Of a stretch of 47,291 nucleotides of DNA, positions 9,218 to 18,246 are shown piece after piece. Source of the stretch: Nocardia sp. (GTDB lineage: Bacteria; Actinomycetota; Actinomycetes; Mycobacteriales; Mycobacteriaceae). How positions within the stretch are numbered: position 1 is the first letter of the stretch; each line of letters begins with the position of its first letter. The stretch covers positions 1 through 47,291 of the forward strand of contig NZ_JAODNK010000215.1 of NCBI RefSeq assembly GCF_025465275.1, written 5' to 3'. A program made the translations under genes and the position numbers. The notes below the pieces were generated by a model that saw only the letters and a list, made by a program, of their open reading frames with translations, was not told the DNA's origin and did not search any database.

Positions 9218-9661
9218 TCACGCCTCTTCAACAGGCACAGGTGATCTTCCGAGGATCAGGGACTCGAGTGCCTCTGGAATCTGGCCGAACGAGGCGAGCC
9301 AATCGGCAACCAGGTAGAGATCGCCCGACTCGGACATTCCGAGGAAGTAGCGGCCGGAGTCGAGTTCACCCACCGGTGCGATCGACTCACCGACGACCTC
9401 GGCCCATTCGGCGAACCTGTCGTCCTCGCCCTCGACCAACGTAGGATCCAACTCGAAAGGTTCACGGGCGGAAGTGATTCCCGGGCCGGATATATCAACA
9501 GCCAGTCCGCCGAATTCCTCGAGAAATCGATCCGCCGCTGCGTTCCACCTGAACCCGCTGAGTTCCAGCCTCTCCCTCCAGGCGCCGGTATCGACCTGCC
9601 TGCCGGGCAGCCATCCCGAAGCGCGAAGAACCCTTTCGGTTTCGTCCGTGAACTGTGTCAC
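9218..9661 (-). CDS. SUKH-3 domain immunity protein
   Basis: This 147-residue protein follows the SUKH-3 pattern along its whole length: VLRASGWLPGRQVDT near the start, then DRFLEEFGGLAVDI, a central acidic part, a VGELDSGRYFLGMSESGDLY strand pair and ADWLASFGQIPEALESLILG at the end. SUKH proteins are immunity proteins common beside nuclease and deaminase toxins. It begins with GTG two bases after the deaminase stop, preceded by GGGAGA, so it is translated from the toxin operon. Its likely target is the YwqJ-type deaminase immediately upstream. If that toxin is dead, this gene may still protect against kin. Confidence 0.88.
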   Translation of the reverse strand: MTQFTDETERVLRASGWLPGRQVDTGAWRERLELSGFRWNAAADRFLEEFGGLAVDISGPGITSAREPFELDPTLVEGEDDRFAEWAEVVGESIAPVGELDSGRYFLGMSESGDLYLVADWLASFGQIPEALESLILGRSPVPVEEA

Positions 9662-9663
9662 AA

Positions 9664-9990
9664 CTATCTCCCATCGTCAGTAATGAAATCCAGCGAATAG
9701 TGTTCTCGGAGAGGCTTACAGCTGTCACAAGGGCCGACCGGGTGCCCATGCTTCGGGTGGTCCGGATTGCTTCGAACAATCTTGGCGGCGGCTTTGGCTC
9801 CGGTCGGATCCAAACCCGCGTGCAAGGCCTCGGATATGCACCGGGGAAGTCCGCAGGAGCCATGTCCGCGTCCCCGCTCCGCGACAGGAGTCGTGTCCAG
9901 GATCCGCTGTACCTCCGGATGTAATGTAGCCGATTCGCCCCGGAGGCTCGGTGCCGTAAACACCTCTCCACTTGTCAGTCGAAGTCCCTC
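9664..9990 (-). other. YwqJ-like deaminase toxin domain (out of frame)
   Basis: This is the C-terminal toxin tip of the frameshifted gene. It has HPEVQRIL, which provides the zinc-ligand His and catalytic Glu, and GPCDSCKPL, which provides the two zinc-ligand Cys of cytidine-deaminase-like folds. RGRGHGSCGLPRCISEALHA lies between them. In the YwqJ family this order is diagnostic, and members act on nucleic acids or nucleotides. All visible key residues are intact. Loss of function would therefore come only from the upstream frameshift. Confidence 0.8.
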
Positions 9991-10505
9991 TGCCACAGCT
10001 GGGCGATTCTTCGCTGGCGACCATGACACGCATTGGTCCGCTTCGTGCTGCGTCGCATCGAGAAGCTCGATGTCAGCTGGTTCCTCGGTTGGCGCGGGAT
10101 GTTGCTCGCCCTCGGGTGGAGTCTGCTCGCCCTTATGTTCATCGGTCCGGCCGGGATGGGTGTCACGTGTATCGCTTAGCCGTGCCGGCCTATCCGTTTC
10201 GACAGGGTGCTCGGGGGTACGAGGGGTATCGATCCCAGCGCGAGTATGTGCAGGTGCAGGATTCGGGTCCTTACCCGATGGTACGGGCTCAGATGCCGAG
10301 GGTGCTTGGTCCACGTCGGTTAAGGGGTCACTCCCAGCTGCACGCTCGTCCTCCTCATCGCGACGGAGCGAAATCGCTTTCTGTTCAGCCGTTTCCGGCG
10401 ATCGATTGTCGCGTTCTGAAGTGCTGCCTGCGGTGGGCTCACGTTCGGTGGTCGGGGAGCGTTCCGGTTCTGGCCCGGAACCGGCCGGGTCGGGACGGTC
10501 GGGCA

Positions 10506-10790
10506 GAAGTACTTTTCGTTGTCGCCCAGGTATTTGGCGAGTTCGGATTGGTGCTCGTCGAGCAGTCGCCACGGCAGGGAGGCCTTGTCGGTATCCGACA
10601 AGCCGAGTTTTTCGAATCGCTCGGCGAATTCGGCACGGAGACCGGGAAGCTCGTGTTGGCGAGCTGGATCGCTGTCGGCCAGCACGATTTCTTTGGTGAG
10701 GGCGCGCAGGTCCTCGAAACGGCCCTTCAAGTGTGGGGTCAGAGAGTCAGGACGATCGGGGTTGGGCTGATGCTCGGAGCCATGCAAGGG
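10506..10790 (-). repeat. linker repeat copy 2 (before deaminase)
   Basis: This segment encodes HQPNPDRPDSLTPHLK through QSELAKYLGDNEKYF, about 85 residues. It matches copy 1 at 11644-11930 almost residue for residue, for example SLTPHLK.RFEDLR, GLRAEFAERFEKLGL and LAKYLGDNEK. Third-codon differences show that the copies are not identical at the DNA level, so the duplication is not brand new. The single-base deletion lies at the 3' end of this copy. Confidence 0.9.
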
Positions 10791-11009
10791 GGCGGGCTGT
10801 TCCTCGCTGGGATGCGAGGGGGCATGGTTATTCTCGGGTATCTCGGCAGGGTGCGGTGCGGCCTCATCGGGGTTGGAGTTCAGGCTGTCATGGGGTTCAC
10901 CCGGATGTACTGGTGCGGAAGGAGTTTCGGACGTCGACTCCGGATGCGTCTGGTGGGGAGTGGTTTCCTCGGGTGTGTGAGGCGCTTGTTCGACGTACTT
11001 TTCGACCGA

Positions 11010-11490
11010 AGCGAACGGTGGGGTGGGTTTGTCGTCCAGTCTGATGTATTGCGTGTTACCGCCATGGTCGAAGTAGTTGGCCGCATCGAGCACAGGGGGT
11101 GTGGGCTGACTGTCGAGGAATCGGACTGTACCGCCGACATTTTCGACGGTGAAGACGTGACCGCCGCCGGACTTCCAGGTGATGAAGACTGTGCCACGAG
11201 ATCCGGGCTCGCTGAAAGCCGCCTCGATCTCGGCTCTGGTACCAGCCTGCCATTGCCCGCCCCAGGCTTGCGAGACCTCGGAAATGGGTCGACCGCCCGG
11301 CCCCCCTTCGTCGCTCCGGAGGGGCTTCTCCAGCGGGCTAGCGGTCAGATCGGGTCCCGCCAATCCGCGCCGGCGGATCTCGTATGCTTGAACGCAACTC
11401 GTGCAGTTCTCGGCATATGCGGATTGTTTCGGATCGAATTTGGTGTTGACCTCGCCGAGCACCCGGTCGACCTCAGCGTTCGTCGCCGCC
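11010..11490 (-). other. papain-like / toxin glutamine deamidase domain (internal)
   Basis: This region encodes about 160 residues between the two linker copies. ENCTSCVQAYEIRRRG supplies the likely catalytic Cys, GGGHVFTVENVGG the His, and VRFLDSQ an acidic residue after the last strand. This Cys-His-Asp order matches papain-fold toxin domains that deamidate glutamine or cleave peptides. Such domains normally form the C-terminal tip, so an internal position followed by another toxin tip is unusual. Confidence 0.72.
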
Positions 11491-11643
11491 GTCTCATCAG
11501 CATGGACGGGCGTGTCGGCCGGATCGTTGCCCTCTTCGTGTTCTTCCTTGGGCTGCGTTTGCGGGTCGGTGTTCGCGTGGTCAACGGAGGGTTGCTTCGG
11601 GCCGGGTTCGGTGGGCTCGGAATGATCGGGGAGGAAGAACTTT

Positions 11644-11930
11644 TCGTTGTCGCCCAGGTATTTGGCCAGTTGTGATTGGTGCTCTTCGAGCAGACGCCAC
11701 GGTGTCGCTGTCTTCTCGGTGTCCAGCAGGCCGAGCTTCTCGAATCGTTCGGCGAATTCGGCACGGAGGCCGGGGACTTCGTGCTGGCGGGCTGAGTCGG
11801 CATCTGCCAGCACGATTTCCGTAGCGAGGCCCCGTAGATCCTCGAAACGTTGCTTCAGATGCGGGGTCAGCGACTCCGGGCGGTCGGGGTTGGCCTGGTG
11901 CTCGGGGTCGTGCGTAGGGGTGGGCTGATC
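11644..11930 (-). repeat. linker repeat copy 1 (before papain-like domain)
   Basis: This segment encodes HQANPDRPESLTPHLK through QSQLAKYLGDNEKFF followed by LPDH. It is the partner of the copy at 10506-10790. Its intact TTC TTC CTC CCC reading shows which base was lost in copy 2. It is probably a conserved module that precedes the variable toxin tip and so offers homology for tip exchange. Confidence 0.9.
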
Positions 11931-14032
11931 GTCGTCCGGATGGCTAGGGGCGGGCTCTTCCTCGTCCGCGCGGGCGGGGGTTAGTTGGTCGTCGGGGTGC
12001 TCTGTGACGCGAGGGGCAGTTTCGTCGGGGTCGGAGTCCGGTGTGCGGTGGGTATCGTCTGTGTGGGAAGGGTCCTCCGAGCGGCTGTTCCTCGGGGCCC
12101 GCTCTGGTGCAGGGGAAGTCGTGCCGGGTTTGCCGGTCGGGTCGATGGGCCGGTTCGCTGGGCGATCAATGGGTGCACGGTCGACCGGGATCGGCGCAAC
12201 TACAGCGGGCTCGATGCGTGCTGGGGTCCCAGTGGGGTTGGCAGACTGGATGTTTCGCTGCTCGACGGGTTCGCTGACCGGCTGCAAGGTCCTGTCGCTA
12301 CTCACCTGCGAGTCGCGCGTTGACGGAGCTGCGGCCTCCGTGCCGGAGTACCGGGCCTGTAGTGGCGAAGGTTCCGGTCGTTCGGTGCCACCGGAGCGAT
12401 TTTCGCTGGGCAGCGCAGAGCGAGAGTCAAGCGATGGCCTGGCGGGCTGGGCGCCGGGCAGATCGGCGGCGGGGCGTGGTTGGGCCGCCGGAACGTCGGC
12501 GGGTTTCGGAGTCGCAGCTACGTCATTGCGGACCGGCGCGGGCGAATTCGATCCGAGATCGGCGTGGGCGGGCGGGCCCGTACCAGTGGCCGACGGCATC
12601 CCTGTGCGGTCGGTGACGGGCGCAACCTGAGCTTGTGCACTCGGGTCACCGAGTGTTGTTCCTCCGCTGAGGTTCTCGCCGAGGCGCAGATTCTCCGCCG
12701 TGGTCGGCGGGTGCTGTGGGCTGTCGCCAAGTCCGGCGGCGTGGGGATCGGCCAGGTGTTCCTGAGGGGGTGTGGCGACGTCGCTGGGCTGTTTGTTCGA
12801 CGGTGCATCCGCCGGATGCGCGGCTGCTTCCTGATCGGTGCTGGGATGACCGGAAGTATCGGAGGTGGTGCGAGTCAGGTCGCTGGGATGCGCCGTGGTG
12901 GCGTCGACGGTCTTCGGTTGGCTGCGCCCAGCTTCGATGGCCCCGTGGCGCAGGCCCGCGGTCGCGCCCTGGGCTGCGCCACCGGTGACTGTGCGCCAAT
13001 CAAATTCGCCGCCGTTGGCCAGCGAGTACAGGCCGCCCGCTCCACCGGCGACACCACCGCCGATCATGCCGCCGGCGGCGTGGGAAATGTAAGCACCTGC
13101 GCGGTTACCCAGCATGTTCGACAACGGCGTGCCGAGCCCTTTGCCGATGCCTGCTCCGATGGGGCCGCCGATCGCGCCGGCACCGGCCGAGGTCAGGGCG
13201 GTGATGCCGAGCTGGCCGAGGTCGAAGGTGTCGCGGGTACCCTCGATCATCTGGGCGGCCTGAATCCCGGCATCGGTGGCGGTGCCGATGATCGTGTTCA
13301 GCGCGATATGCCGGACGGTGTAGCGAACCACCGCCGCCGCAGCCGATTCCGCAGCCTTCTTCGCGGCTTCCGAGAGCAGCCGGCGGGTCAGGAACCGCAC
13401 CGCGACACGGGCAGCGCCGACCGCCGCGGCCTCGGCGCCTTCCACGAGCGGGCCTGCCAGTGGTGCAGCGGCCAGGTCGATCGCCAACGTGACCAGCGTG
13501 GCGTAGAACATGATCTTGGTGTATTCGGTCTCGGTACCCATGCCGTGGGCGCTGTTACCGATCTTGTCCATCCACCCCGCGAGCTCTTCGATCGAGCCGT
13601 TGCCCGAGCGCATCTTCCCCAGCTCGGCGACCATCGCCTCACCACCGTCACCGAAGGGGTACGCCACCTGCGCAGCGGCTTTCGCCACATCGATGTGATC
13701 GCCGAGAGCGCGCATTTGGTCCGCGTGGGTCTGCCAGTCGTCGGCCATGGCCCACAGCGAGTCCTCGTCGCCGTCCGGCCATTTCATCCCCGCCAGATAC
13801 CCCAGCCATCCTGCGCCCGGCGGCCGCGGAATCATCGCCCGGCCCCATCGACGCGAAAGCCGCACGGCGGCAGACGGTTCCCTGACGGCAATCGGGATGC
13901 GACAGGAGAATCCCCCCGGATTCCTAGCACCAACCCCCCAAGAAGTGATCCAGCCCCACACCGCAACCGGCTGTTATGCAACCAAACTGAAGATCAGAGC
14001 GCAAGAGCAGAGGCCCGAGCCACGACCGGCCT

Positions 14033-14542
14033 CTACCACTCCGGTGCCGCGATATTGCTTCGCGGGTTCAGGTCGATGTATTCGACGTTACTGAAATGCC
14101 GGTCTTCGGCCCCGGCGCTGGCGAGCAGGCGTTCCGGGGATCCGGGAGGTGCGGTGGAGATCGGCAGCGGTTCGGGAGCCATGTCCTCCACGTCCGGCAG
14201 TCCGACGATCAGATCGGACAGCTTCGGTATCCGCACCCGGCTGTCGTGCAGTGGGGCCATCAGCTCGTCGTTCTTGCGTTTCAATTCAGCGGCGGCAGCC
14301 TGCGCCGCCTCGGTGACTGCCCGCGCGATCTCGAACGGCTCGAGATCGAGGATGTCGTCGCTGAACTTCGTCTCAACCACGATGCTGTCGGCATTGACGG
14401 TCACCGAAACCCGCTTGCTACCGCCCATGCCACTGGCCAGCAGCTCGGTCCGCTTGCGATAGATCTCGGCGATCGCATGCATCTGGGTCTGGAATTCGTC
14501 GAGCAGCTCAGCCAGCTCAGCCTTGCCCTGCTCATTGGTCAT
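14033..14542 (-). CDS. YbaB/EbfC-family protein of ESX toxin operon
   Basis: This 169-residue protein has a YbaB-like core in its first 100 residues. It has a long N-terminal helix (NEQGKAELAELLDEFQTQMH), three strands (KRVSVTVNADSIVVETKF) and a second helix (DLEPFEIARAVTEAAQAAAA). The C-terminal 70 residues are proline-rich and unrecognised. YbaB proteins bind DNA non-specifically, but actinobacterial versions beside WXG100 and toxin genes are thought to be ESX accessory factors. The ATG 14542 overlaps the previous TGA (TGATG), and a TTG at 14545 is also possible. A 197-bp gap containing no recognised gene separates it from the toxin. Confidence 0.8.
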   Translation of the reverse strand: MTNEQGKAELAELLDEFQTQMHAIAEIYRKRTELLASGMGGSKRVSVTVNADSIVVETKFSDDILDLEPFEIARAVTEAAQAAAAELKRKNDELMAPLHDSRVRIPKLSDLIVGLPDVEDMAPEPLPISTAPPGSPERLLASAGAEDRHFSNVEYIDLNPRSNIAAPEW

Positions 14543-14862
14543 CAATCTGCCCCGAACGCTCTGGCGTTACTGCCGTCGACGCCGGTCAATGCGTCCGTAG
14601 CCTTACCCTGCGCGGTCGCGAAGTGATCGAAAGTCGTCGCGATTTTGGCGATCCCGTCGGTCTGGTTACCGGACTGGGCCAGATACCCATTCTCGCCGCC
14701 TGCGAATCGTTGGCCGTATTCGTCGTTACCCCACGGAGTTCCCTTGGCGGACAACGCATCCTGGAGTGAGCTGAGGACATCGCGAACCCGGTCATGCACT
14801 TGCGACGTCTTGTCGGCGGCCGTATGCAACGCCTCGGCATTGACTTCGACCTTGCGGGCCAT
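14542..14862 (-). CDS. WXG100-family ESX substrate
   Basis: This 106-residue protein has the size and two-helix shape of WXG100 proteins. Helix 1 is MARKVEVNAEALHTAADKTS and onward. A turn with GTPWGNDEYGQRF replaces a strict W-x-G with PWG, and helix 2 ends in HFATAQGKATDALTGVD. The start is ATG 14862 with a strong GGAGGAG nearby; the open frame upstream to 14922 has no better signal. It heads the minus-strand operon of WXG100, YbaB-like and toxin genes and probably pairs with the toxin N-terminus for export. Confidence 0.85.
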   Translation of the reverse strand: MARKVEVNAEALHTAADKTSQVHDRVRDVLSSLQDALSAKGTPWGNDEYGQRFAGGENGYLAQSGNQTDGIAKIATTFDHFATAQGKATDALTGVDGSNARAFGAD

Positions 14863-14992
14863 ATCGATCAACTCCTCCCAAAACGGTTCTTCGACGCTGT
14901 CATAGCTGCGCTTCATATTCAACCGGAACGACTGGCCTGCCGCCTAGGTCGGGTGTGTAGGGTCGCAGTCAACATAGGAGGGGAAGTCCATC

Positions 14993-16231
14993 GTGACCGG
15001 CGAACCAGCCAACCCTGATGACGAACACCCGAACAACTTCATGAGGGGTTTCGCCGACGCCACCGGTGAATCCGACATCGCGAATTCCGTTGTCCACCAC
15101 GATCAGCCATCGACCGTGGACCAGCAACAGATCGCGGAGAGGGCGCGGGAGCTGACTCATACGATCGCCCGCGAGCTTGCCGCCGCAGCCCCGGCGGGGT
15201 GGCAGCGCATGGATGCGGTTTTCGTGTGGACTGTCGCCGCGCAATCGTGGCGGATCTATTTCTCGGGGGACAGTAACGCGCAGCGAGTCGACCCCTCCGA
15301 CAAGGTGACGTCCCTGGTTCGTGAGCAGCGCGAGGTGGCCGCGCGAATGCCCGAAGGACCGTGGTGGCGGATGTTGCTCCGACTGACCAACTCAGGTGCT
15401 CTGGAAACTGGCTACGACTACGGCGACGAACCATTCCCGGACGAAGACCTCCTCGCGCCTGACGCCTATCTTGCGGACCTGCAGGCATATCCACGTTCTC
15501 GGGTGCCGGTGTGGTTGGCCGCCTATGTCGGGCACCGGGATCGGCAGAAGCGCTCTCCACGCACTGCGGTCGAACAGGCTCGTCACCACCGCGACAGCGG
15601 TGTGCACCCGCGGCGTTCGATCGACGACTTCCCGCCGCTCCCTCAGCTGTGGGGTCGGTGGACAACGCTCGCCGCGATGTACGCCGCCATCGGGTCACCG
15701 ACGGGTCCGCGAATCCTGCCATCCCTGGCCTGGTTCGAAGGACCGACCCGCAGTGGCAGCACGCTCTACCTACTCGCGCACGACCGGGCCGTCATCTCTG
15801 GTGGCGTCTGGAACGCCACGAACCTCGATGCCGCATACAGCCAGGGCGCGCCGATGCCGGAACTGTATGCCGGTGCGCCGGAATGGATTACCGACTCCGT
15901 TCTCAACCCGCGCGCCGCGACAGGGACACTGTCGTTCTGCTACTGGTGGGACAACGGCCACTGGTACCGCGGAGACTCACCCACCGGCCCAGGCGTTTCC
16001 GCCGCAGTACCGGGCGTGTGGACCGCCGAAACCGCCCTCGGTGTAGTAAACCGTGTGCTCGCGAGCGGCGGCCGCGACATCGATAACCGTGTGGAAAAGG
16101 CTGCAGCAGAACTAATTTCGGCCGCAGAAGCCGGTGCTGTAACCCGATCCATCCTGACCGCCCTGCTCGACGCCGACACCTTCGATATCGATGCAGCCGT
16201 CAACCAATTCGTTCTCGCCGGTCTCGCTTGA
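14993..16231 (+). CDS. YezG/DUF600-like putative immunity protein, two-domain
   Basis: This 412-residue protein has an N-terminal half (about 45-180) resembling YezG/DUF600 immunity proteins: a helix TIARELAAAAPAGWQRMDAV, strands WRIYFSGDS, WWRMLLRLTNSG and LETGYDYGDEPFPDE. The C-terminal half (about 215-412) has tryptophan-rich strands (GRWTTLAAMYAAIG, SFCYWWDNGHWYRGDSP) and a helical tail. It is not recognised. The GTG 14993 follows AGGAGGGGAAG. It is divergent from the WXG100 gene across a 130-bp shared upstream region, so it may guard against the toxin of that operon. No membrane segment is seen. Confidence 0.65.
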   Translation: MTGEPANPDDEHPNNFMRGFADATGESDIANSVVHHDQPSTVDQQQIAERARELTHTIARELAAAAPAGWQRMDAVFVWTVAAQSWRIYFSGDSNAQRVDPSDKVTSLVREQREVAARMPEGPWWRMLLRLTNSGALETGYDYGDEPFPDEDLLAPDAYLADLQAYPRSRVPVWLAAYVGHRDRQKRSPRTAVEQARHHRDSGVHPRRSIDDFPPLPQLWGRWTTLAAMYAAIGSPTGPRILPSLAWFEGPTRSGSTLYLLAHDRAVISGGVWNATNLDAAYSQGAPMPELYAGAPEWITDSVLNPRAATGTLSFCYWWDNGHWYRGDSPTGPGVSAAVPGVWTAETALGVVNRVLASGGRDIDNRVEKAAAELISAAEAGAVTRSILTALLDADTFDIDAAVNQFVLAGLA

Positions 16232-16432
16232 ACGATCACCCTCACCACCACCGCCGTCACGAAGCAATCGCCTGAATCCGTAGGCATTTCGGTTCGCTCT
16301 TCAGAGGCGGAGCGACCGGTCGGTCGTCATCCGTTGCTCCCCTCGGGCTAAGCAGCTTCCGATGCCGTACCGGTTGGGCAGCGCGTCTCGGAAATCCTTG
16401 GGAAGCTTCTACTCCGGTGCCGGCGATGATAT

Positions 16433-16885
16433 TCAGAGATCGGCACGATCCGGGAATCGCAGGATGGTCGCGGGCTTCTGGGCGAAGTCGTCCTTCAACC
16501 GTTCGTATGCGGCGCGGGCCCGCTCGCATGGTGGGTCGCAGTCTCGGTGGTGCACCCTGGCTTCGATCGCCTCCGTCTGTGACATACGGCTTTCGGACTC
16601 TGCGACGGTGTGCGCCTCGAGCATCTTCAGGCGCGGACCGTACCGATCCGCCGTTTCCGTACTGCTCGGTCCCGAGCTGACTATCTGTTTCGCCCAATGC
16701 CATTCGTTGCGGTCGGCTATCTCGAGCAGTTGCCGCAATCGGCCGCAACTCTTGGCGTTGTGTCCAGGTCCGGCAATGCAGTTGCGGTGTGGGTATATCA
16801 GCGCTCGCACGCCCTGCGGATAACGTAAATCGACTCGGTACTCCGGAACGGGGTGATGATCGAGCCTCGAGTACACGCCGGTCAT
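16433..16885 (-). CDS. hypothetical protein, Cys/His-containing, coupled to small membrane protein
   Basis: This 150-residue protein is not recognised. It is charged, with HRDCDPPCERARAAYERLKD near the C-terminus, where two Cys and nearby His residues could bind metal. An earlier NCIAGPGHNAKSCGRL has a similar spacing. The ATG 16885 overlaps the TGA of the preceding membrane-protein gene (ATGA), so the two are coupled. The frame is open further upstream, but that part is antisense-like to nothing useful and lies over the neighbour. It converges with the YezG-like gene across a 200-bp gap that holds no evident gene. Confidence 0.6.
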   Translation of the reverse strand: MTGVYSRLDHHPVPEYRVDLRYPQGVRALIYPHRNCIAGPGHNAKSCGRLRQLLEIADRNEWHWAKQIVSSGPSSTETADRYGPRLKMLEAHTVAESESRMSQTEAIEARVHHRDCDPPCERARAAYERLKDDFAQKPATILRFPDRADL

Positions 16886-17094
16886 CGCTGCGGCTCGATT
16901 ACGTCGGCTCGATGCCGCCCGCGTGCGGGTCTGGCCGCGGCGGGATAGCTGCTGCCGGTGGACAGTTCGAGCCGAAACACAGCCCGCGGCGGCTGCGTGC
17001 TTCCGCTGTCGCGCAGCTCCGCCACCACCACGCCGATGATGGTGATCAGGCCGCTCGCAAGCAGCGTGAGCAAAACCAAAGATTCCCAAGGCAT
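16882..17094 (-). CDS. small single-pass membrane protein
   Basis: This 70-residue protein has a hydrophobic N-terminal segment (residues 4-25, SLVLLTLLASGLITIIGVVV) followed by a basic tail. It probably has a single membrane anchor with a cytoplasmic C-terminus. A clear GGAG lies 8 bases before ATG 17094. The TGA overlaps the ATG of the next gene by 4 bp. It is divergent from the XRE regulator across 249 bp. The function is unknown. Confidence 0.65.
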   Translation of the reverse strand: MPWESLVLLTLLASGLITIIGVVVAELRDSGSTQPPRAVFRLELSTGSSYPAAARPARGRHRADVIEPQR

Positions 17095-17343
17095 TTCAGT
17101 GTCTCCTTATCGGTGTCTGCTCCGGTGCCCGATTGGCGGCTTGGCGGAGGTAGTCACCCGGTGGTGATGAACGCAAGTAGGCACCCCTCTCGCGTGCGGT
17201 GGAAGGACTTTCGGATCGTCCATATGAATTCGCCCGTTTTCCCAGCACGCCACCCGAACTGAGCGGAAGATGACATCCAACAGGTCGAGCTACGCCATCC
17301 ATGATCAGCGCACGAGTCATCCGAAAACTCGGGAGCAAGGCTT

Positions 17344-18246
17344 ATGATCGGCAAGAATCCGACAACTATTCCCCGACGGCAGTTGGGTCGGCAGCTTCGT
17401 GAAATGCGGCAAGCTGCAGGACTTTCCATTGCCGATGCCGCGCGGCTGATCGAACGAGGGGCCGGGACGCTCCAGCGTTTGGAAAAGGGGGAGAACCCTC
17501 GGATCAGGCTGTTGGACATCGAGGCGTTGTGTCGCCTGTATGGCGTGGGAAGGGACAAGCTCGGTGCATTACAGGCTCTCGCCAAGGAAGCCGATGAGCG
17601 CATGCGACCGGTGGATGAGCGCGTCTGGTGGCATCGATACGACGATCTGATCCCTGACGACTTCGAGACCTATATGAGCTTGGAAGCCGCAGCGGCGCAG
17701 GTGATCATGTATCAGCCGGATGTTGTCCCAGGGGTGGTCCAGACGCCCGACTATGCGAGAGCGCTGGAGAGGACCTTCTTCAAGTCCGATACACCCATGG
17801 AGTCGGAGCAGCGGGTTCAAGTGCGGATGCAGCGGCAAACCGCAATTACACGGCGGCTGTCCCCTGTTGAACTGGACTTGCTCGTCGACGAGGCGGTAGT
17901 TCGACGGATTGCCGGCAGCCAGAAGGTGATGGCCGCGCAGCTCCGCAAACTGGCGGACGTTCCGCCGAACGTCCGTGTTCGCGTACTACCGTTCGCCGGT
18001 GGGTTCCCACTGGGCTGTGCACCTGGGGCATTCGTAATCCTGCGATTTCCAATGGATTTCGGTACGAAGGAGCCCGTGGAGCCGACCACGGTATACGTAG
18101 AGTCCTACGGTTCTCGGCTCTACTATGACAGTGCGGAGGTCGTGGATCGGTACCTCGAAGCGCACGATCAGTTGAGCCAGGTGGCTCTGAGTGAACCAGA
18201 CAGTAAACACCTGCTCAGGCAGGTAGCGAAGGAGTTCGAATCATGA
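17344..18246 (+). CDS. XRE-family regulator with DUF5753 domain
   Basis: This 300-residue DNA-binding protein has a helix-turn-helix at about residues 14-70 (LGRQLREMRQAAGLSIADAA, GTLQRLEKGENP). A DUF5753-type region follows (YQPDVVPGVVQTPDYARAL, later LLVDEAVVRRI and VRVLPFAGG). This architecture is very common in actinomycetes, usually followed at once by a DUF397 gene, as here with an ATGA overlap. Such pairs behave like regulatory or toxin-antitoxin-like modules in some species. The 249-bp divergent gap upstream is the likely promoter and operator region. Confidence 0.92.
   Translation: MIGKNPTTIPRRQLGRQLREMRQAAGLSIADAARLIERGAGTLQRLEKGENPRIRLLDIEALCRLYGVGRDKLGALQALAKEADERMRPVDERVWWHRYDDLIPDDFETYMSLEAAAAQVIMYQPDVVPGVVQTPDYARALERTFFKSDTPMESEQRVQVRMQRQTAITRRLSPVELDLLVDEAVVRRIAGSQKVMAAQLRKLADVPPNVRVRVLPFAGGFPLGCAPGAFVILRFPMDFGTKEPVEPTTVYVESYGSRLYYDSAEVVDRYLEAHDQLSQVALSEPDSKHLLRQVAKEFES

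Larger units (their letters stand above)
9664..13835 (-). pseudogene. frameshifted ESX polymorphic toxin (papain-like plus YwqJ deaminase)
   Basis: The reconstructed product is about 1390 residues. The start ATG 13835 gives a CpnT-like N-terminus (PPGAGWLGYLAGMKWPDGD, then DDWQTHADQMRALGD) for ESX export. Gly/Ala-rich hydrophobic stretches (about residues 90-320) and a long Pro/Thr-rich linker follow. Next come linker copy 1, a papain-like/toxin-glutamine-deamidase domain (ENCTSCVQAYEIRRRG, SGGGHVFTVEN), linker copy 2 and a YwqJ-like deaminase (HPEVQRIL, GPCDSCKPL). Near 10503-10508 one base is missing: copy 1 has GGAAGAACTTTTCG where copy 2 has CAGAAGTACTTTTCG. The first frame therefore runs out at 10320 and the deaminase lies in another frame to 9664. 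The frame up to 10320 could still make a 1171-residue papain-like toxin without the deaminase. A sequencing error is the alternative. Confidence 0.85.

Noticed and set aside
10480..10580. Programmed ribosomal frameshift joining the toxin to its deaminase tip
   Set aside because: No slippery heptamer or clear downstream structure is visible. The other linker copy shows directly that one base is missing.
9972..11675. 567-residue plus-strand open frame
   Set aside because: It is antisense to the minus-strand toxin gene. Its protein is low-complexity with no recognisable domain, while the minus strand shows clear toxin motifs.
12480..14462. 660-residue plus-strand open frame
   Set aside because: It overlaps the toxin N-terminus and the YbaB-like gene on the other strand. 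It is a GC-rich shadow frame without family features.
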